From contig BCIG01000007.1 in the NCBI GenBank assembly GCA_001599915.1, forward strand, positions 434,001 through 498,000: a DNA stretch of 64,000 nt, in the 5' to 3' direction. The notes under the pieces are model-generated. The model worked only from the letters and a program-made list of their open reading frames with translations. It did no database searches and was not told the DNA's origin. Positions 36,920-49,161 of this stretch are shown in pieces. The position numbers were made by a program, and so were the translations under genes. The stretch's first letter is position 1, and every line of letters begins with the position of its first letter. The stretch comes from Symbiotaphrina buchneri (Eukaryota; Ascomycota; Symbiotaphrinales; Symbiotaphrinaceae).

Positions 36920-37984
36920 TCATGGGTCCTCCAACCATATCCAGCTTGTTGCACAACCGGCACCCGCGATTGTCCAACTCTGATTGCCGGGTGGAGGCAA
37001 ACTTATCTCTTTCCAACTGCCTCTCATATCGATGCCGGTACTGACTGGTCCACAATTACCATGCTCTCCCCAACCCCAGGCTAGTAGCGCTCCGTCCGTG
37101 GATTTTGATATAACATGCTCACTGCCAGCGGCTATAGCAAATAGTGGTGGAGTATCATCTGGCGGGAGTTGACCATGGTCATTTCTTCCCCAAGCTTGCA
37201 GAGCGCCACTCGCGGTCAAAACATATACACCGCCCCATGTTGCCGCAACATCTCTCCATCCACGGATGTGAGTCGGTGCTCCGGATATAACATTGTATTT
37301 ATCTCGGCCTAGAAAGCCATGTGCACCGGTCTCTGAGGCACCTACAAGATGTGTAAACTCACGACCGCATGATGCCCGAATGACGTTGAAGCCGACTTCC
37401 GAAACTTTTCGTGGCCGCCAGACGACTTGATGCGGCTGGCCAACTTGCCCTTTACGGCCGTTTCCCCATGCATAAACGTCGCCGTTTGACAGCACAGCAA
37501 CCGTATGACCGATGCAGCTTGTCAGGTCCGTAATACGAAGACCTGTTGGAGGGAAGCCATGCATCTTTTGTGGTTCCGATGCGTTTGTAATGTCTTCGCC
37601 GAGCCCTAGCTCGCCTTTGCTGCCTAAGCCTGCAACAAAGACCGTGTTGTCGCGAGCAACGAACGTAGATGCTTCCCAAGTTGCTGCACACAGATGGAAG
37701 AGATCTACCACGGTACTTCCATGCCGGATGGCCACTCTTGAGAACTCCTGAGCGGAAGAAACGGTTCCCGACACACCGCATTGACCATACACATTACTGC
37801 CTACTGAGTACAGCGCCCCCGTGCCATAAAGAAGTAATGTGTGATTTCCTCCCGTAGCAACGTGGCGGGGTGCGTGGTGCGGTACGCATGGGTCACGGAT
37901 TGATACAGGAGTCGGAGACGAGACGTCATCCGTATGACCAATGCCTAATTGTCCGGCAGAGTTCGACCCAAAGGCGTACAGCAT
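36920..37984 (-). CDS. ats1: RCC1-repeat protein, ATS1-like
   Basis: A single exon of 354 residues. It contains five to six RCC1 blades with the pattern AFGSNSAGQLGIG, SVGSNVYGQCGV, VAGLGSKGELGLG, AWGNGRKGQVG, AWGRNDHGQL and AWGWGEHGNCG, which cover the whole protein, so it is a stand-alone seven-bladed propeller. Length and layout fit the yeast Ats1 family, linked to Kti11/Dph3 in diphthamide and tRNA wobble uridine modification and originally to microtubules. There is no signal or membrane segment. It is head-to-head with rps16 at 338 bp and convergent with rad9 at 295 bp. Confidence 0.82.
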   Translation of the reverse strand: MLYAFGSNSAGQLGIGHTDDVSSPTPVSIRDPCVPHHAPRHVATGGNHTLLLYGTGALYSVGSNVYGQCGVSGTVSSAQEFSRVAIRHGSTVVDLFHLCAATWEASTFVARDNTVFVAGLGSKGELGLGEDITNASEPQKMHGFPPTGLRITDLTSCIGHTVAVLSNGDVYAWGNGRKGQVGQPHQVVWRPRKVSEVGFNVIRASCGREFTHLVGASETGAHGFLGRDKYNVISGAPTHIRGWRDVAATWGGVYVLTASGALQAWGRNDHGQLPPDDTPPLFAIAAGSEHVISKSTDGALLAWGWGEHGNCGPVSTGIDMRGSWKEISLPPPGNQSWTIAGAGCATSWIWLEDP

Positions 37985-38322
37985 GCCGGGCTGGATTGCC
38001 CTCTACCTCTTTCCCTTGATAACCGAACGGATGGTGGAGAAGAGGCGCGGATCGGCTGATTTGCTCGGGACATCAAGGGCGAGGGGAAGACAAGCGCCGG
38101 AAGCTAAGCGAAGACTAAGGCGCGAAGTAAAGCTTAAGCTGCACGGCGACTAAACAAACAGTGGACCAATCCGGGAAAGATTAGATTGAAACTCCTCACT
38201 GGCTCGCATAAGGTAATGAGGGCTTGACCCTATGCTGAGGTAAGCCTACCACAAGAAGTGTTCCTTTACCCAGCTACGCCAACTTCACGACAAGGGATCC
38301 TGTATCGACCACTTCAGCAACC
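37985..38322. promoter_or_regulatory. Shared promoter, ats1-like gene and rps16
   Basis: A 338-bp divergent intergenic region. It contains pyrimidine/purine-biased stretches but no element I can name. An apparent frame at 37941-38153 overlaps the ATS1 start and has no resemblance to a gene. Confidence 0.5.
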
Positions 38323-38933
38323 ATGGCGTCCACGCAGAGCGTCCAGTGCTTCGGCAAGAAGAAGACGGCCACCGCTGTAGCACATTGCAAGGTACAGCAA
38401 GCATGCTCCAAGGCTCGTTACTGAATCCTCTGCTGACAGTTCGGATTGGGTAGGCTGGGAAAGGCCTGATCAAGGTTAACGGCAAGCCTTTATCTCTGGT
38501 GGAACCTCAGATCCTTCGGTTCAAGGTAGCTGGAGCTCGTTCACATCAAGAAAGTTGCCCTCATTCTAAGTGAAAACTAGGTCTACGAGCCTCTCCTCAT
38601 CATCGGTCCCGACAAGTTCGCGGGAGTCGATATCCGCGTCCGAGTTACCGGTGGTGGTCACACATCGCAAATCTATGCTATCCGGCAAGCTATCGCAAAG
38701 TCCATCGTCGCCTACTACCAGAAGTATGTCGACGAGCATTCCAAGAACCAACTCAAGCAAGCACTTGTCCAGTACGACCGTACGCTACTAGTGGCGGATA
38801 ACAGGTGAGTTCTTTCGATGATATAGTGTCCTACTTTCTCGTAGGCTGACGACCTTTTCTTAACAGGCGCTGCGAGCCCAAGAAGTTCGGAGGGAAGGGT
38901 GCGCGTAGCAGATTCCAGAAATCCTACCGTTAA
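38323..38933 (+). CDS. rps16: 40S ribosomal protein uS9 (S16)
   Basis: Exons 38323-38391, 38454-38525, 38581-38804 and 38867-38933 give 143 residues, the standard length. The sequence has [23 protein letters not shown], then [33 protein letters not shown], and the C-terminal [12 protein letters not shown] that reaches the P-site tRNA in the small subunit. All three introns have clean GT/AG borders and fall at places where family members read straight through. It is convergent with aar2 at 291 bp. Confidence 0.96.
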
Positions 38934-39224
38934 AGGATGGTGTTGACCGGCGCATTTCAGTTGTGGCGTGGATCAAAAGGTTGTGGCATTTCATACATGG
39001 CATACATTGCACTGCAAAATGGCAAGCAATCGCAACAGTAATGTCAGTTCATGTTACTGCGCTATACTGTGCATCGCATTTGCGAGGAATGAGCCTGCAT
39101 ATTGAGCCTCGGTCAGAGCGGTCGTGTCTCAACGAACTGAACTGCTTGCACGATATCCATCTTCTTGCAGCGGTGAGATATTGGCGATCCGCCAATTTTT
39201 TTGAGTATACATTCACCGATGAGG

Positions 39225-40463
39225 TCAACCCGGGGTGTCAGGATTTGAGAGTTTGCCGGATTCATCATTGTACGACTCTTGTTCCAGCTCCACGACGACT
39301 GGAGCGTATTCTCCCCGCTCGTCCTCGGCCTCCAAGTCGTTTATTTCCATTTCGACCTGCTCTCCATCCTCCAGCTGCAACATTCCCCTCCTGACGTACG
39401 AATCGTTGAGCTCCCAGCCCCATTCCGCCTGCACATAGAGTTCCAGTTCTTCAAGTGCATCTTTCACTATTGAATGCTCATTCCCAACCGCTTCATAGAA
39501 GGAGCGGCGAAAGTCGCCCAGTAACTTCTTTAGTAGACTAGCTCCTGCGTCACTAAAGTCGAACAGTCCGCCTTCTGCATCGTCGCATCTTTGCAACTGC
39601 AATTTCAACAGAATCAAGATGCGGCTGAACAGATGTGGGCGGTCCAATGCCGCCTTCTGGCACGTTAAACAGAGGGTTATGATGCGTTTCCATTGTTCCA
39701 GGCAAGAGAAATTGTTGATGGTCAAGACCATAAGAAAAGTGAATTGCATTTCCCCGACAAGCTCTTCATCTCCGTTGGTGCAATGGTCATGGAGTAGTTG
39801 CCCAAGAGCCCAGGAGCGGTCCTTCGCTGCATCAGTCCGCTCCCGACCTACCGCACCTAGCCTCCATGTGCGTTTGAGATCAATAGGGAGAAAGTTGAGT
39901 TCTGTATCTTGGCCATGCGCATAGTCTTCCCCTGGGAGCCCGGGGATGTCTTCCACGTCACGTTTCGCCGAGCTTCCGGAAGTCAGTGACCAGTGATTCG
40001 ACTCTCCTCCAGTAATCCTTGACAGCAGAGTGCCTGTTATGCTATCCGTCAGTTGCCTCCATCGCAGGATGTCGGCTTCTAGTAGCTCTGATTGACGCGC
40101 GGCGGCAGATGTAGAGGACTGGCTGTATGGCCAGAGCCCTTCGTTCCAGAACGAGCTGAGATTCGCTCTCAGTCGCAAAAGTTCGACCTTGTCTCGCTCT
40201 GCTTGCAGTTGTTCCTTGAGTGGATCCCACTTTTTGACGATGATATCTGCCGGACCATGGCCTGGCGGGTCAATCTTGAACCATACGGCTTGACGTATCG
40301 ACAAGGAGGCCGAAGCACCGACGAAGACGACGTGCCATCCTGGTGGAATACCCTTAATCCCTTTGAAGCGTGCGGATGTAGTAAAGGATAGAAGATCAAT
40401 GCCGCATAGTGCAGACACAGGGATATCTTTCAAGATGATGCTTGGCTGATTGGTGGATTCCAT
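39225..40463 (-). CDS. aar2: AAR2 family U5 snRNP assembly factor
   Basis: A single exon of 412 residues. AAR2 binds Prp8 in the cytoplasm and nucleus and is exchanged for Brr2 during U5 snRNP maturation, so it is a splicing factor. The N-terminal domain carries the family pattern LLSFTTSARFKGIKGIPPG followed by HVVFVGASA. The helical C-terminal domain (FLMVLTINNFSCLEQWKRII, LLKLQLQRC) matches the AAR2 C-terminal region. The tail is acidic. The start at 40463 directly gives the conserved domain; no earlier in-frame ATG is needed. Confidence 0.85.
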   Translation of the reverse strand: MESTNQPSIILKDIPVSALCGIDLLSFTTSARFKGIKGIPPGWHVVFVGASASLSIRQAVWFKIDPPGHGPADIIVKKWDPLKEQLQAERDKVELLRLRANLSSFWNEGLWPYSQSSTSAAARQSELLEADILRWRQLTDSITGTLLSRITGGESNHWSLTSGSSAKRDVEDIPGLPGEDYAHGQDTELNFLPIDLKRTWRLGAVGRERTDAAKDRSWALGQLLHDHCTNGDEELVGEMQFTFLMVLTINNFSCLEQWKRIITLCLTCQKAALDRPHLFSRILILLKLQLQRCDDAEGGLFDFSDAGASLLKKLLGDFRRSFYEAVGNEHSIVKDALEELELYVQAEWGWELNDSYVRRGMLQLEDGEQVEMEINDLEAEDERGEYAPVVVELEQESYNDESGKLSNPDTPG

Positions 40464-40964
40464 GATTGTAGAGCTGCTCCGAGGCCAGCTGTGGCATGGG
40501 AGGGCCTGGAGTTCTGAACTCGCACCGTTACCGATACATCGTCAGAGCATGGGATGCGATTTGACGTATGCGTAGCTTCTTTTATTATTCACATGATATA
40601 AGGCATCGCCCCTTTTAAAGGAGGTTTCTCGAGCTCGTCCTGGCTTGAGCGGGCTCCTGCAAGGCCGCAAGCCAAGATCCGTTAGAAATATCCGCATACG
40701 AGCTACCTTAGCAGGCACCTCATTCTGCAGTTACGCTCCTCACGCATGCAGTCACAGGCACTCTAGCAATTTACACTATAAAGCGAAACCGTCACTACTG
40801 ATGCGCACCTCACATATCGCAACAGGATGAGCAATTTCATTCAGCTATCAGACAGACAATGCTGACGATAATTGAAGAAGGAAGACCAGGCACAGGCCGT
40901 TCTTCGCGTCATTGTACACTCTTCCAAGAGCCCGCCAGCCACGACAGCGACCACAGCAGTGAGA
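40464..40964. other. Intergenic between aar2 and rps14
   Basis: Holds the aar2 promoter next to 40463 and the rps14 3' untranslated region next to 40965. No gene or repeat was recognised. Confidence 0.5.
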
Positions 40965-41614
<650 letters not shown>

Positions 41615-42008
41615 GCTGCTGTGGGAATGGCGATGTTGATTTGAAAAGTGTACAATGGAGCAGAAAAGAAGAAGACGGTCCGACCAACTTGAGGTGAAGG
41701 TACCTCGCCTGCGTTTGTGGGCATTAGGGTTTTGCAGGCGCGGAACTCGCTTATTTAACATCACGGTTGCGCAGACGCACCAAGAGTGCACACGGCCACG
41801 GGCCCTTCACTCCCAGCTCCTCGGCAACACCCTTATTGTCTCTTCTTTTCCTTCCTTCGTTTCCTGCCCTTCTGCTCTCCCAGCCCACTGACTCTCGCAA
41901 AATATCTGCGTGCTACACCACTCCGGCGAGTTGGTCTTCGACGGTAGATTGGCGACCAGGTGACCCACAACCTCCTGTCACTAGGTCCAATTGTGATCGA
42001 GGTCTCCA
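41615..42008. promoter_or_regulatory. Shared promoter, rps14 and tyr1
   Basis: A 394-bp divergent region. A C/T-rich run (about 41810-41885) on the plus strand resembles pyrimidine-rich fungal promoters. No further site is claimed. Confidence 0.5.
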
Positions 42009-44014
42009 ATGGCTTCCATTGCAGTAGGTATCATCGGGATGGGAGACATGGGCAAGTTGTACGCCAGAAGGATAAGTTCTGCTGGTTGGAGGTGAGCGGA
42101 TTCAGCTGCCACTCATCGGTCGTATTGGAGGGCTCTTAGGTCATGCTGTGAGTCTTTTCCCCCGGTCGGGCATCCCCTGTTTTTTCTATGCAATGATGAC
42201 TTGAGTGCATTTGGCTCGAGTATGGTCGATCAAGCTGTTCGACTGCCTTTCTGGCACTGGACTGCTTGGTTGGACTGTCAATGATGTATACACTCAGCTA
42301 CCTTACTTTTTCATTTGTCTGATCTGCCATCTATCTCTCGCCAATAAAGAATGCAAGAACCCTCGTTCAGGACGTGCTAACGCGGCGTAACAGGTTTCCA
42401 TCGACCGCCGGGTTCTCCATATCGCTTTTTCGGCTTAAGTCTGTATACTGATGAAGTCCTTTTTGCAGAGTCAATGCCTGCGATAGGGTCGAAAAATATG
42501 AAGCGCTGAAAGAGGAATTTGGCAGTAGGGTAGGATTTTGTACATAGCACTTAGGATTAATGCTAAGTCAATGATAGAACAACATTCATATCTATCCAAA
42601 TGGATTTCTAGTATCAAGGATCAGCGACTATATCATCTACAGTGTAGAAGCTGAGGCAATCGAGAAGATAGTCGCACTTTACGGTCCAGGTGGGTCATAT
42701 ATGAATCGCCGCCTCTGGTAGTTCATTATGCTCAAACAACGCAGCAACCAAGCAAGGTGCAGTTGTGGGTGGTCAGACATCCTGTAAAGCTCCAGAAATA
42801 GCGGCCTTCGAGAAACATCTCCCAGATGATGTGCAAATCGTCTCCTGCCATTCCCTACATGGACCTAATGTGGACCCCAAGTGCCAACCGCTGGTGAATC
42901 CAGACATTCATATTGAGGGATCCTTTGCTCTGGCTAACCGTATACGTGGCAGGTGCTCATCAAACACCGGGCCTCACAAGAAAGCTTCGAACTGGTGGAA
43001 CGCGTACTTTCTTGTCTGGGATCGAAGCACGTGTACTTGACCGCTGCGATGCATGATCGCATCACCGCGGATACTCAGGCTGTGACACATGCAGCTTTCT
43101 TAAGGTACGTACTCGCCATCTGCATGTGCTCAATTGCTTCTGAACGATGACAGTATGGGAACGGCGTGGAGGGCGAATAATCAATTCCCGTGGGAGATCA
43201 ACCGTTATGTTGGAGGAATTGAAAACGTCAAGATCAATGTCACTCTACGCATCTATTCCAACAAGTGGCATGTCTACGCTGGCTTAGCTATTCTCAACCC
43301 CTCAGCGAAGCAGCAAATTCGACAATATGCACAGTCTGTCACGGAATTGTTCAAGTTGATGCTTGGTGGCCACCGTGCTGAACTCGAGAAGCGCGTGAAA
43401 GCCGCTGGGGCAGCAGTCTTCAAAACACCTACGAGCGGCGATGGTGATCTCTTACTGAGGGACGACGTGCTTGACAGATTCTCGCTCGGCAAGGTCCCGC
43501 AGGAGCGGACTCCGAACAACCATCTCAGTCTCCTGGCAATGGTGGATTGCTGGTGGAAGTTGGGGATTGTGCCATACGATCATATGATCTGCTCCACCCC
43601 GGTAAGCCATATTTTCCAGGGCCTTCGCAAATGTCTCACTGACCTGCTTTTCCAGCTTTTCCGTTTATGGCTCGGTGTCACCGAATATCTCTTCCGCAAG
43701 CCAGAGATGCTTGACGAAGTTATACGCATCGCAATTGAAGATAACACGTTTCGCTCGGACGATCTGGAGTTTACTTTTGCGGCTCGAGTATGGATCACCA
43801 CATTCAAGTAATTGGATTTCTACTTGAGAAGACTATGAACTGACGCATACAATTTCAATAGGGATGGAGCGATTGTGTCAGCTTCGGTGACTTCGAAAGC
43901 TACCGAGATCGATTCGAAACAACTCAAACTTATTTTGCGCCGCGATTCCCAGAAGCTACTAAACTGGGTAATGAAATGATCAAGACCATACTGGAAAAGA
44001 CAACGGCAGGTTGA
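42009..44014 (+). CDS. tyr1: Prephenate dehydrogenase (NADP+)
   Basis: Exons 42009-42091, 42469-42529, 42578-42689, 42745-42893, 42953-43104, 43154-43601, 43656-43787 and 43862-44014 give 429 residues. The enzyme makes 4-hydroxyphenylpyruvate from prephenate for tyrosine synthesis. The N-terminal Rossmann motif is VGIIGMGDMGKLYARR; VVGGQTSCKAPE, VSCHSLHGPN, DRITADTQAVTHAAF and MGTAWRANNQFPWE mark the catalytic part; the C-terminus reads FESYRDRFETTQ...FPEATKLGNEM. Intron 1 is 377 nt, by far the longest in this gene, yet joins GWR to VNACDR cleanly. No ACT domain is seen, as is usual for fungal Tyr1. Confidence 0.92.
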
Positions 44015-44162
44015 TCCTAATTGCACTGAGTACTCTCCGGAAATATCTTATGAGCACGCACACATTTTGCCAACATCGATCATGAGCGGGACGACATAAT
44101 TTATTGCGTTCCGAGTCCACGTCCTATAGCTACCATCCGGTGGTGTATTCCAGGGGGGAAAC

Positions 44163-44962
44163 CTAGGGTTCCGGATTCTGTGGTGTTACCTCACGAGGAA
44201 CTTGAGCTTTATGCTTCACAGTTGCTTCCGGGTGGCGACTCTTTTTGAAGTGGGCGCAGGCAATCACACCAAGGTACAGGAGAAATATGCAGCCGGCGAC
44301 GACTCCGTACCCGATCTCTCCTTTGGTGGTGTTGTCTGTGAATTGGAGGCCCAGGCCCCCATTGATGATACCTAAAACAAGCAATGCACGTCCTAACCCG
44401 ACGTGGATTCGGCTCCACCATGTGCTCTGACGTTTCATAACGTATACTCGATGGTGGATCAGACCAAGGAACGGTTGAACAAGCAATAGGCCAATGACGA
44501 TAGTCCCGATTATCGGGTGCCGATAATCATACTAGCATCAAATCCGGATCAGAATGGGTTGCCGATCCTAATCGAAGACCTGATCGAACGGGACTGAGGG
44601 GATGAGCATACCAAGTCTTGAGTCACTGCCATCCATACGCCCATACCGAAACCTGCGAGGGCCATGGAATACGCGAAGAGCTGAAGGCCGGCGTGCACCC
44701 AAATCGTGTTCCTTCCACTCAGCACCCGCATGATAAGTGCCCCGGAAGGGAAGAAGATGACAAACGCAAGGCCCATGACAACTCCATGAGCCTTCAGCAC
44801 CCGCTCGAATACGATAAAAGAATCGTCACTGTCAGCAGCAACAAGTGGCGCTACTGCGTATGGTCAGATCATTGCACCGAGTTTGCAATGGCGGCTGGAC
44901 AAACAGATGCAGAATCCCAAAACCAGCCGCATTGGAAAACGGCTACCGATCGTTCCCCTCAT
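44163..44962 (-). CDS. Cytochrome b561-domain membrane protein
   Basis: Exons 44962-44947, 44853-44612 and 44531-44163 give 208 residues. Four to five hydrophobic helices (GVVMGLAFVIFFPSGALIM, GLQLFAYSMALAGFGMGVWM, IIGTIVIGLLLVQPFLGLI, VVAGCIFLLYLGVIACA) carry the heme-ligand-type histidines in KAHGVV, WVHAGL, YRHPII and SRIHVGL. Family members move electrons across membranes, often as part of DOMON-b561 ferric or sugar-oxidising systems. No DOMON domain is found upstream here. The last two exons are well supported by frame; the 16-nt first exon is only the best available solution and may be wrong. The start is therefore tentative. Confidence 0.7.
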
Positions 44963-46116
44963 GATAGTGGCGACAGGTGAGAACCGGTGTAGAGGATTTA
45001 ACAGTGATGAGAGGCAGGCGCGGAGTCAGTATCAATAAGAAACCAGACGAAGAGTGGGCTTGCAGGAATGAAGCATATATAACGTTAATCTGTCGAAACA
45101 AAGGAAGGTGTATGAAAGAACAGGATGTGCGGAATGCTACATATACGCTCTGGATATGCCGTCAGCTGCCTCGAGCACTCTCCCCAAAAATAGACAAATA
45201 CATGAGAAATGGATCGTTCGCAGAGCGGGACGCATAAGTTGTGCCTTCAAGGAGGCGCAAAGTCATCATGCCAGGACACGGTCGAAGGCGAGAAAGGGGC
45301 GTCGGCGGGCAGCGCCAAGGTCAGCAAATGTGTGCTCGGACCGATGGGTATACGTAGGCATAAGGCCACCGAGGTGAGCAATTCCAGGAGCGACCCAGCC
45401 AATTAGTACCTATAGGTAAGCATGACCTTGAATGCACAATATCTAATCGTGCCCAAGGTGATATCTTGGACCTGATCCATATTGTTACATCTTTGAAGGA
45501 TGGGAATAGTTGCCTTGTGTGTCGGCTGCAACCCCTAAGGTACCCACCACCGTTGGAGTACAAAGCGCACTAGATCGGACAATCTGTAAAGACGCAGCCA
45601 ATGACAGACACTGCGCGTTGAAGACAAGCCTTGAAAGAGCGAGATTAAGCATAAATCCCGGATCCGCTTGCCCACTTGCGATTAAGGTACCGTAGCCATT
45701 CAAGCTTAACCTACAGTACAGTACCCCGTATCTGTAGGTCCCACAAGGTCCTCGTCCCTAATTTACCTCCTACCTTCCCTGGAGGCTCTGTTGTAGTTGT
45801 TTATCATATATTGCGGCTTGACGTTGGTTGCTCGACAGTCTCATGGATGGCAAACACACATTCACGCTTCAACTTCACTGTCGCGGCAGTGACGCCCCTG
45901 TCCCGCATTGGGAAACCTCATCGGGACACCTTGCCTTCACCGCGTTGGCGTCACGCTTTCAATATGAGTGAAGATGCAGACGCCCTCGGACAGAAAGGCC
46001 TGCTAGAAATGGGGCCGCACAGCCGCACAGCCGCTGGCACTGCTGCGCCCTCCTCAACCAACCATCTTGGCGCAGACCAGCACTTTGACTTTTATGTTGC
46101 ATATCGCTCCTAGCGC
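44963..46116. promoter_or_regulatory. 1.15-kb divergent region, b561 and Nrd1-like genes
   Basis: No gene with family resemblance was found. A short frame at 45964-46113 (49 residues, starting MSEDADALG) ends three bases before the proposed Nrd1-like start and may be an upstream frame or part of a missed first exon. GGTAC-type motifs occur near 45540 and 45720. Confidence 0.45.
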
Positions 46117-47696
46117 ATGCTGACCATCATGTTGACCTCGAGATCTACTGTTACGCTGGACAGGGACTATTTCGAAACACTGCGTCGCAGGTAACGGGAC
46201 ACTTCCCCGTTCACTGGCGTGCGCCGAGCTTGCTAACCATTGTCGAAAGCGAACCACAGCCCGGCCGCATCGTTATTACCACGGCAGAGTACGACCGTTT
46301 GGTAAGCTACATCATCTTATGACAGCGACTGCTCTCGCTGATGAACGGTCTCATTTCGTCCAGCTTAAGGCATCACGTGAATATGGTGTGTATTATTGCA
46401 CATGGGCTCCATAACATCCTATGGTTTACCCACGGCTTCTTACAAGCACACAGAATCACTCCGACAAGCTCTCCTAAGCGGCGGGATCGCATCGGAGACA
46501 CTGGATGTGAGTTGCCAACCTCTTCTGCTCTTATCCTGCATTGATAGTGACAACGACAAGGTTCTGGTCAATGCAGGAGCAGGCTCTCACGAGGCTGCCA
46601 CCAAATCAGACTCTAAGTTCAAAGAGAATATTCCACCAGCGCCAACGGCTCCCCTCCAACCAGACCTATCAAACAATTCGGACCCCTTAAGCTGGCAGCA
46701 ACACCATTTGATGTCTTCAGAGCATGGCAGAGGTGCCACTGGGCTGCCAGCGCCACAACATTATGGCGAACCTTCATCTAGCGGGTCGCAATCAGCAAAG
46801 TATCCCTCAAAAGGAGTGAACAATTCCGGTCAAGATGTGCACACGGCTCAAAAGGAGACCTGCCCTGACTTGAAGTTTGACCGGCGGACGATCCTACTTG
46901 CCAACCTGCCAACCGCGACGACGCACGCAGATGTTGCGCGGGAGATCCGGGGGGGCCAAGTGCTAGATCTTTATCTTCGGACACGAGACAGATGCGCACA
47001 GGTTTCCTTTGTTGAGGGTAGCGCTGCTGCACAGTTCATCAACTATGCCGAACGTCAGGGAGTCTACATCCACGGCAAACGGGTAACACTCCCTAGTGGC
47101 ATGCATGACTTTCCTTGGAGACTTTACTTACTACGTTGCAGGTTGAGGTTAGATGGAATGACCGCCAATTCGTGCTTCCCACCCACGTCGCTTATAAAAT
47201 AAGGCTTGGAGCCACCCGAAACTTGATAATTCGGAATGGAAGCAATCGGACCACTGGAACACAGCTTGAGGAGGACCTCGAGCACATCCACAACCTGGTG
47301 GTAGTCAACATCTCCCCGCAGGACAACGATATTGCCATCTCGCTCAACTCGGTCCATAATGCCCTATATGCCAAGGCATGTCTCATGTCGCGAGGACGTT
47401 ATAAAGGCTTGAAGCTGGATTGGGATAGGGACGAGTGTACAGGACCTCTCCCGCAAGGGTCCAGCAGAGCGATGCAAAGCAGTGCCGCGATCGTGAATCC
47501 CGTTATTCGCGAAACTACGAATCGATTCCAGTTGCTTGACATGGACAGCACCGACGAGAGCCTTGAAGATGGTGCTGATGAAGAGGAAGAGGAAGAGGAA
47601 GAAGAGGAGAATGAGGATGTGGACGACAATCTGAGCTCTGCTTCCGCAAGAGGCCGGCAGATTCATGGGCGCAGACAATGGTCGCGACGGATATAG
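46117..47696 (+). CDS. RRM RNA-binding protein, Nrd1/Msa1-like
   Basis: Exons 46117-46190, 46250-46301, 46364-46385, 46454-46506, 46561-47082 and 47142-47696 give 425 residues. Two RNA-recognition-like units are visible: DRRTILLANLPTATTHADVA with SFVEGSAAAQFINYAER, and TRNLIIRNGSN with EDLEHIHNLVVVNI. Between them lies the conserved EVRWNDRQFVLP. N-terminal REYFETL and ITTAEYDRL elements match the family. The C-terminus is strongly acidic (about 14 consecutive Glu/Asp). Relatives such as fission yeast Nrd1 bind mRNAs and restrain sexual differentiation; the role here is inferred. The small exons, one of 22 nt, were placed by frame and family sequence. The protein start may lie further upstream. 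Confidence 0.75.
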
Positions 47697-47954
47697 GCGG
47701 ACATTCTTTCCAACAAGGCAGAAAGGGCAGATGTCTCCTATGCTTCTGTGGATCCAAGTTCATGTCATGCTTTCATCCTTTCCAAAGAATTGCAACGCTG
47801 ACTGTTGCCATGAACCATAGCAACCACAGCTGGCGAGAACGACTACAAGTGACCAGCTTCGTGACTTTTCTGACTGTACATCATAAATCAAATTTGTATC
47901 AACACTTCGGAAGCCTTCAATGCAACGTGTCCACAGGCATGCAACGTCGCAGTC

Positions 47955-49161
47955 CTACCGTGCTTCACGACTCTTCTGACCTGCAGATGAATTCCTATAG
48001 CAGTAATGCCAGTCTTCTCGCTGAAGATCTGCCCTTACCTTGTAGACATCCTCCGCCTCGTCGAGGATTGCCATGTCGAGATCTACTACGCTCATCCCTT
48101 CGGCGCTACTACCTAATCTACAGATCGGGCCAATGAACGGAACTGTCACTTGAGACAAGCCTGCATAGCCCTGATCATAGGGGCCACCCGCGTTGCAGAA
48201 TACGATCGCTGTGATAGTGTCAGATCCGTCTCGAAGAAGCACGCAGGCAGCACCCATGACAAAGTCGCTCTGAATGAGTTTTGCAGGTTCATACTGGATT
48301 TCATTTGACGTAACTGGGCACCTACCACAGGTATTTTCAAAAGTTCTGGAGGTGAGCATGCTGTCCAAGAAGAGCTGCTCAGCTGAAGGGTTCCTTTGCA
48401 ACCCTTCTGCAGAAATATCCGTAAGTTTCCCTGGGAAGGAACATTAACTATGCATTTCGTGCGCAAAGGTATGCTTCAACGTACAGAAACTTGGAATGAT
48501 AATCAGCTTCGCGCCCGCTGCAATGAGTTCTCTGAAAGCTTCTGGAAATGCAAGATCCCAGCAGATCAGAAGGCCCACAGGGCCTAATGGAGTGTCGAAG
48601 GCCTCGTGGGGCGAGTGACCGCTCGAAGTCAGGTGCGGTCTCTCCGGATGCCTTGAGGATAGCAGCAGTTTAGAGCGCGGGCCTACAGAAGGTGGACCGA
48701 CCAAGCTTCTTACCAAAGGTTCTTCTTCACGTACTTCCCTCTTATCGCGCCTGCACTGTCGATGAAATAGGCTACGTTAAAGATGCGGTCACCCGAACTA
48801 GCGCTTGCATGGAGCTCCGTGATGGTGCCGGGAACGATGCAGATGTTGCATTCTTTGGCTAATGCTTGGTACTTGCGGAGGTAGAGCTCCCATTGACCGC
48901 AGGATGGGACGAAACCGGGATCATCTGGCACCCAGCCGGTCAGGTGATATTCTGGTAACAAAGCCAAATGGCAGCCCTGCGCTGCTGCACTGCGAATGAA
49001 AGATGCCGCCGTTTGGAAGTTATTTTCAAGCTGTAAGGGCTGGGATGGAGTTGGATCAGAATGACTCTTTGCATGGGGCGACGCAGGCAAGGAAGGTCGT
49101 GTCTAGGGTATCTGACCTTGGAGTAGAGCTGGATCACGGCCACACGATGGACAGGAGCCAT
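47955..49161 (-). CDS. Nitrilase-superfamily carbon-nitrogen hydrolase
   Basis: Exons 49161-49117, 49039-48714, 48651-48485, 48430-48326 and 48208-47955 give 298 residues. The Glu-Lys-Cys catalytic triad is present: Glu in [10 protein letters not shown], Lys in KKNLWHPER (joined by a splice) and Cys in [14 protein letters not shown]. The substrate is not predictable; relatives hydrolyse N-carbamoyl amines, amides or nitriles, and the absence of extra domains suggests a simple amidohydrolase. [21 protein letters not shown] and VVFCNAGGP-type segments match fungal members. It is head-to-head with eIF3l at 362 bp. Exons 3 and 4 meet at PSFWKLTD, a typical family junction. Confidence 0.85.
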
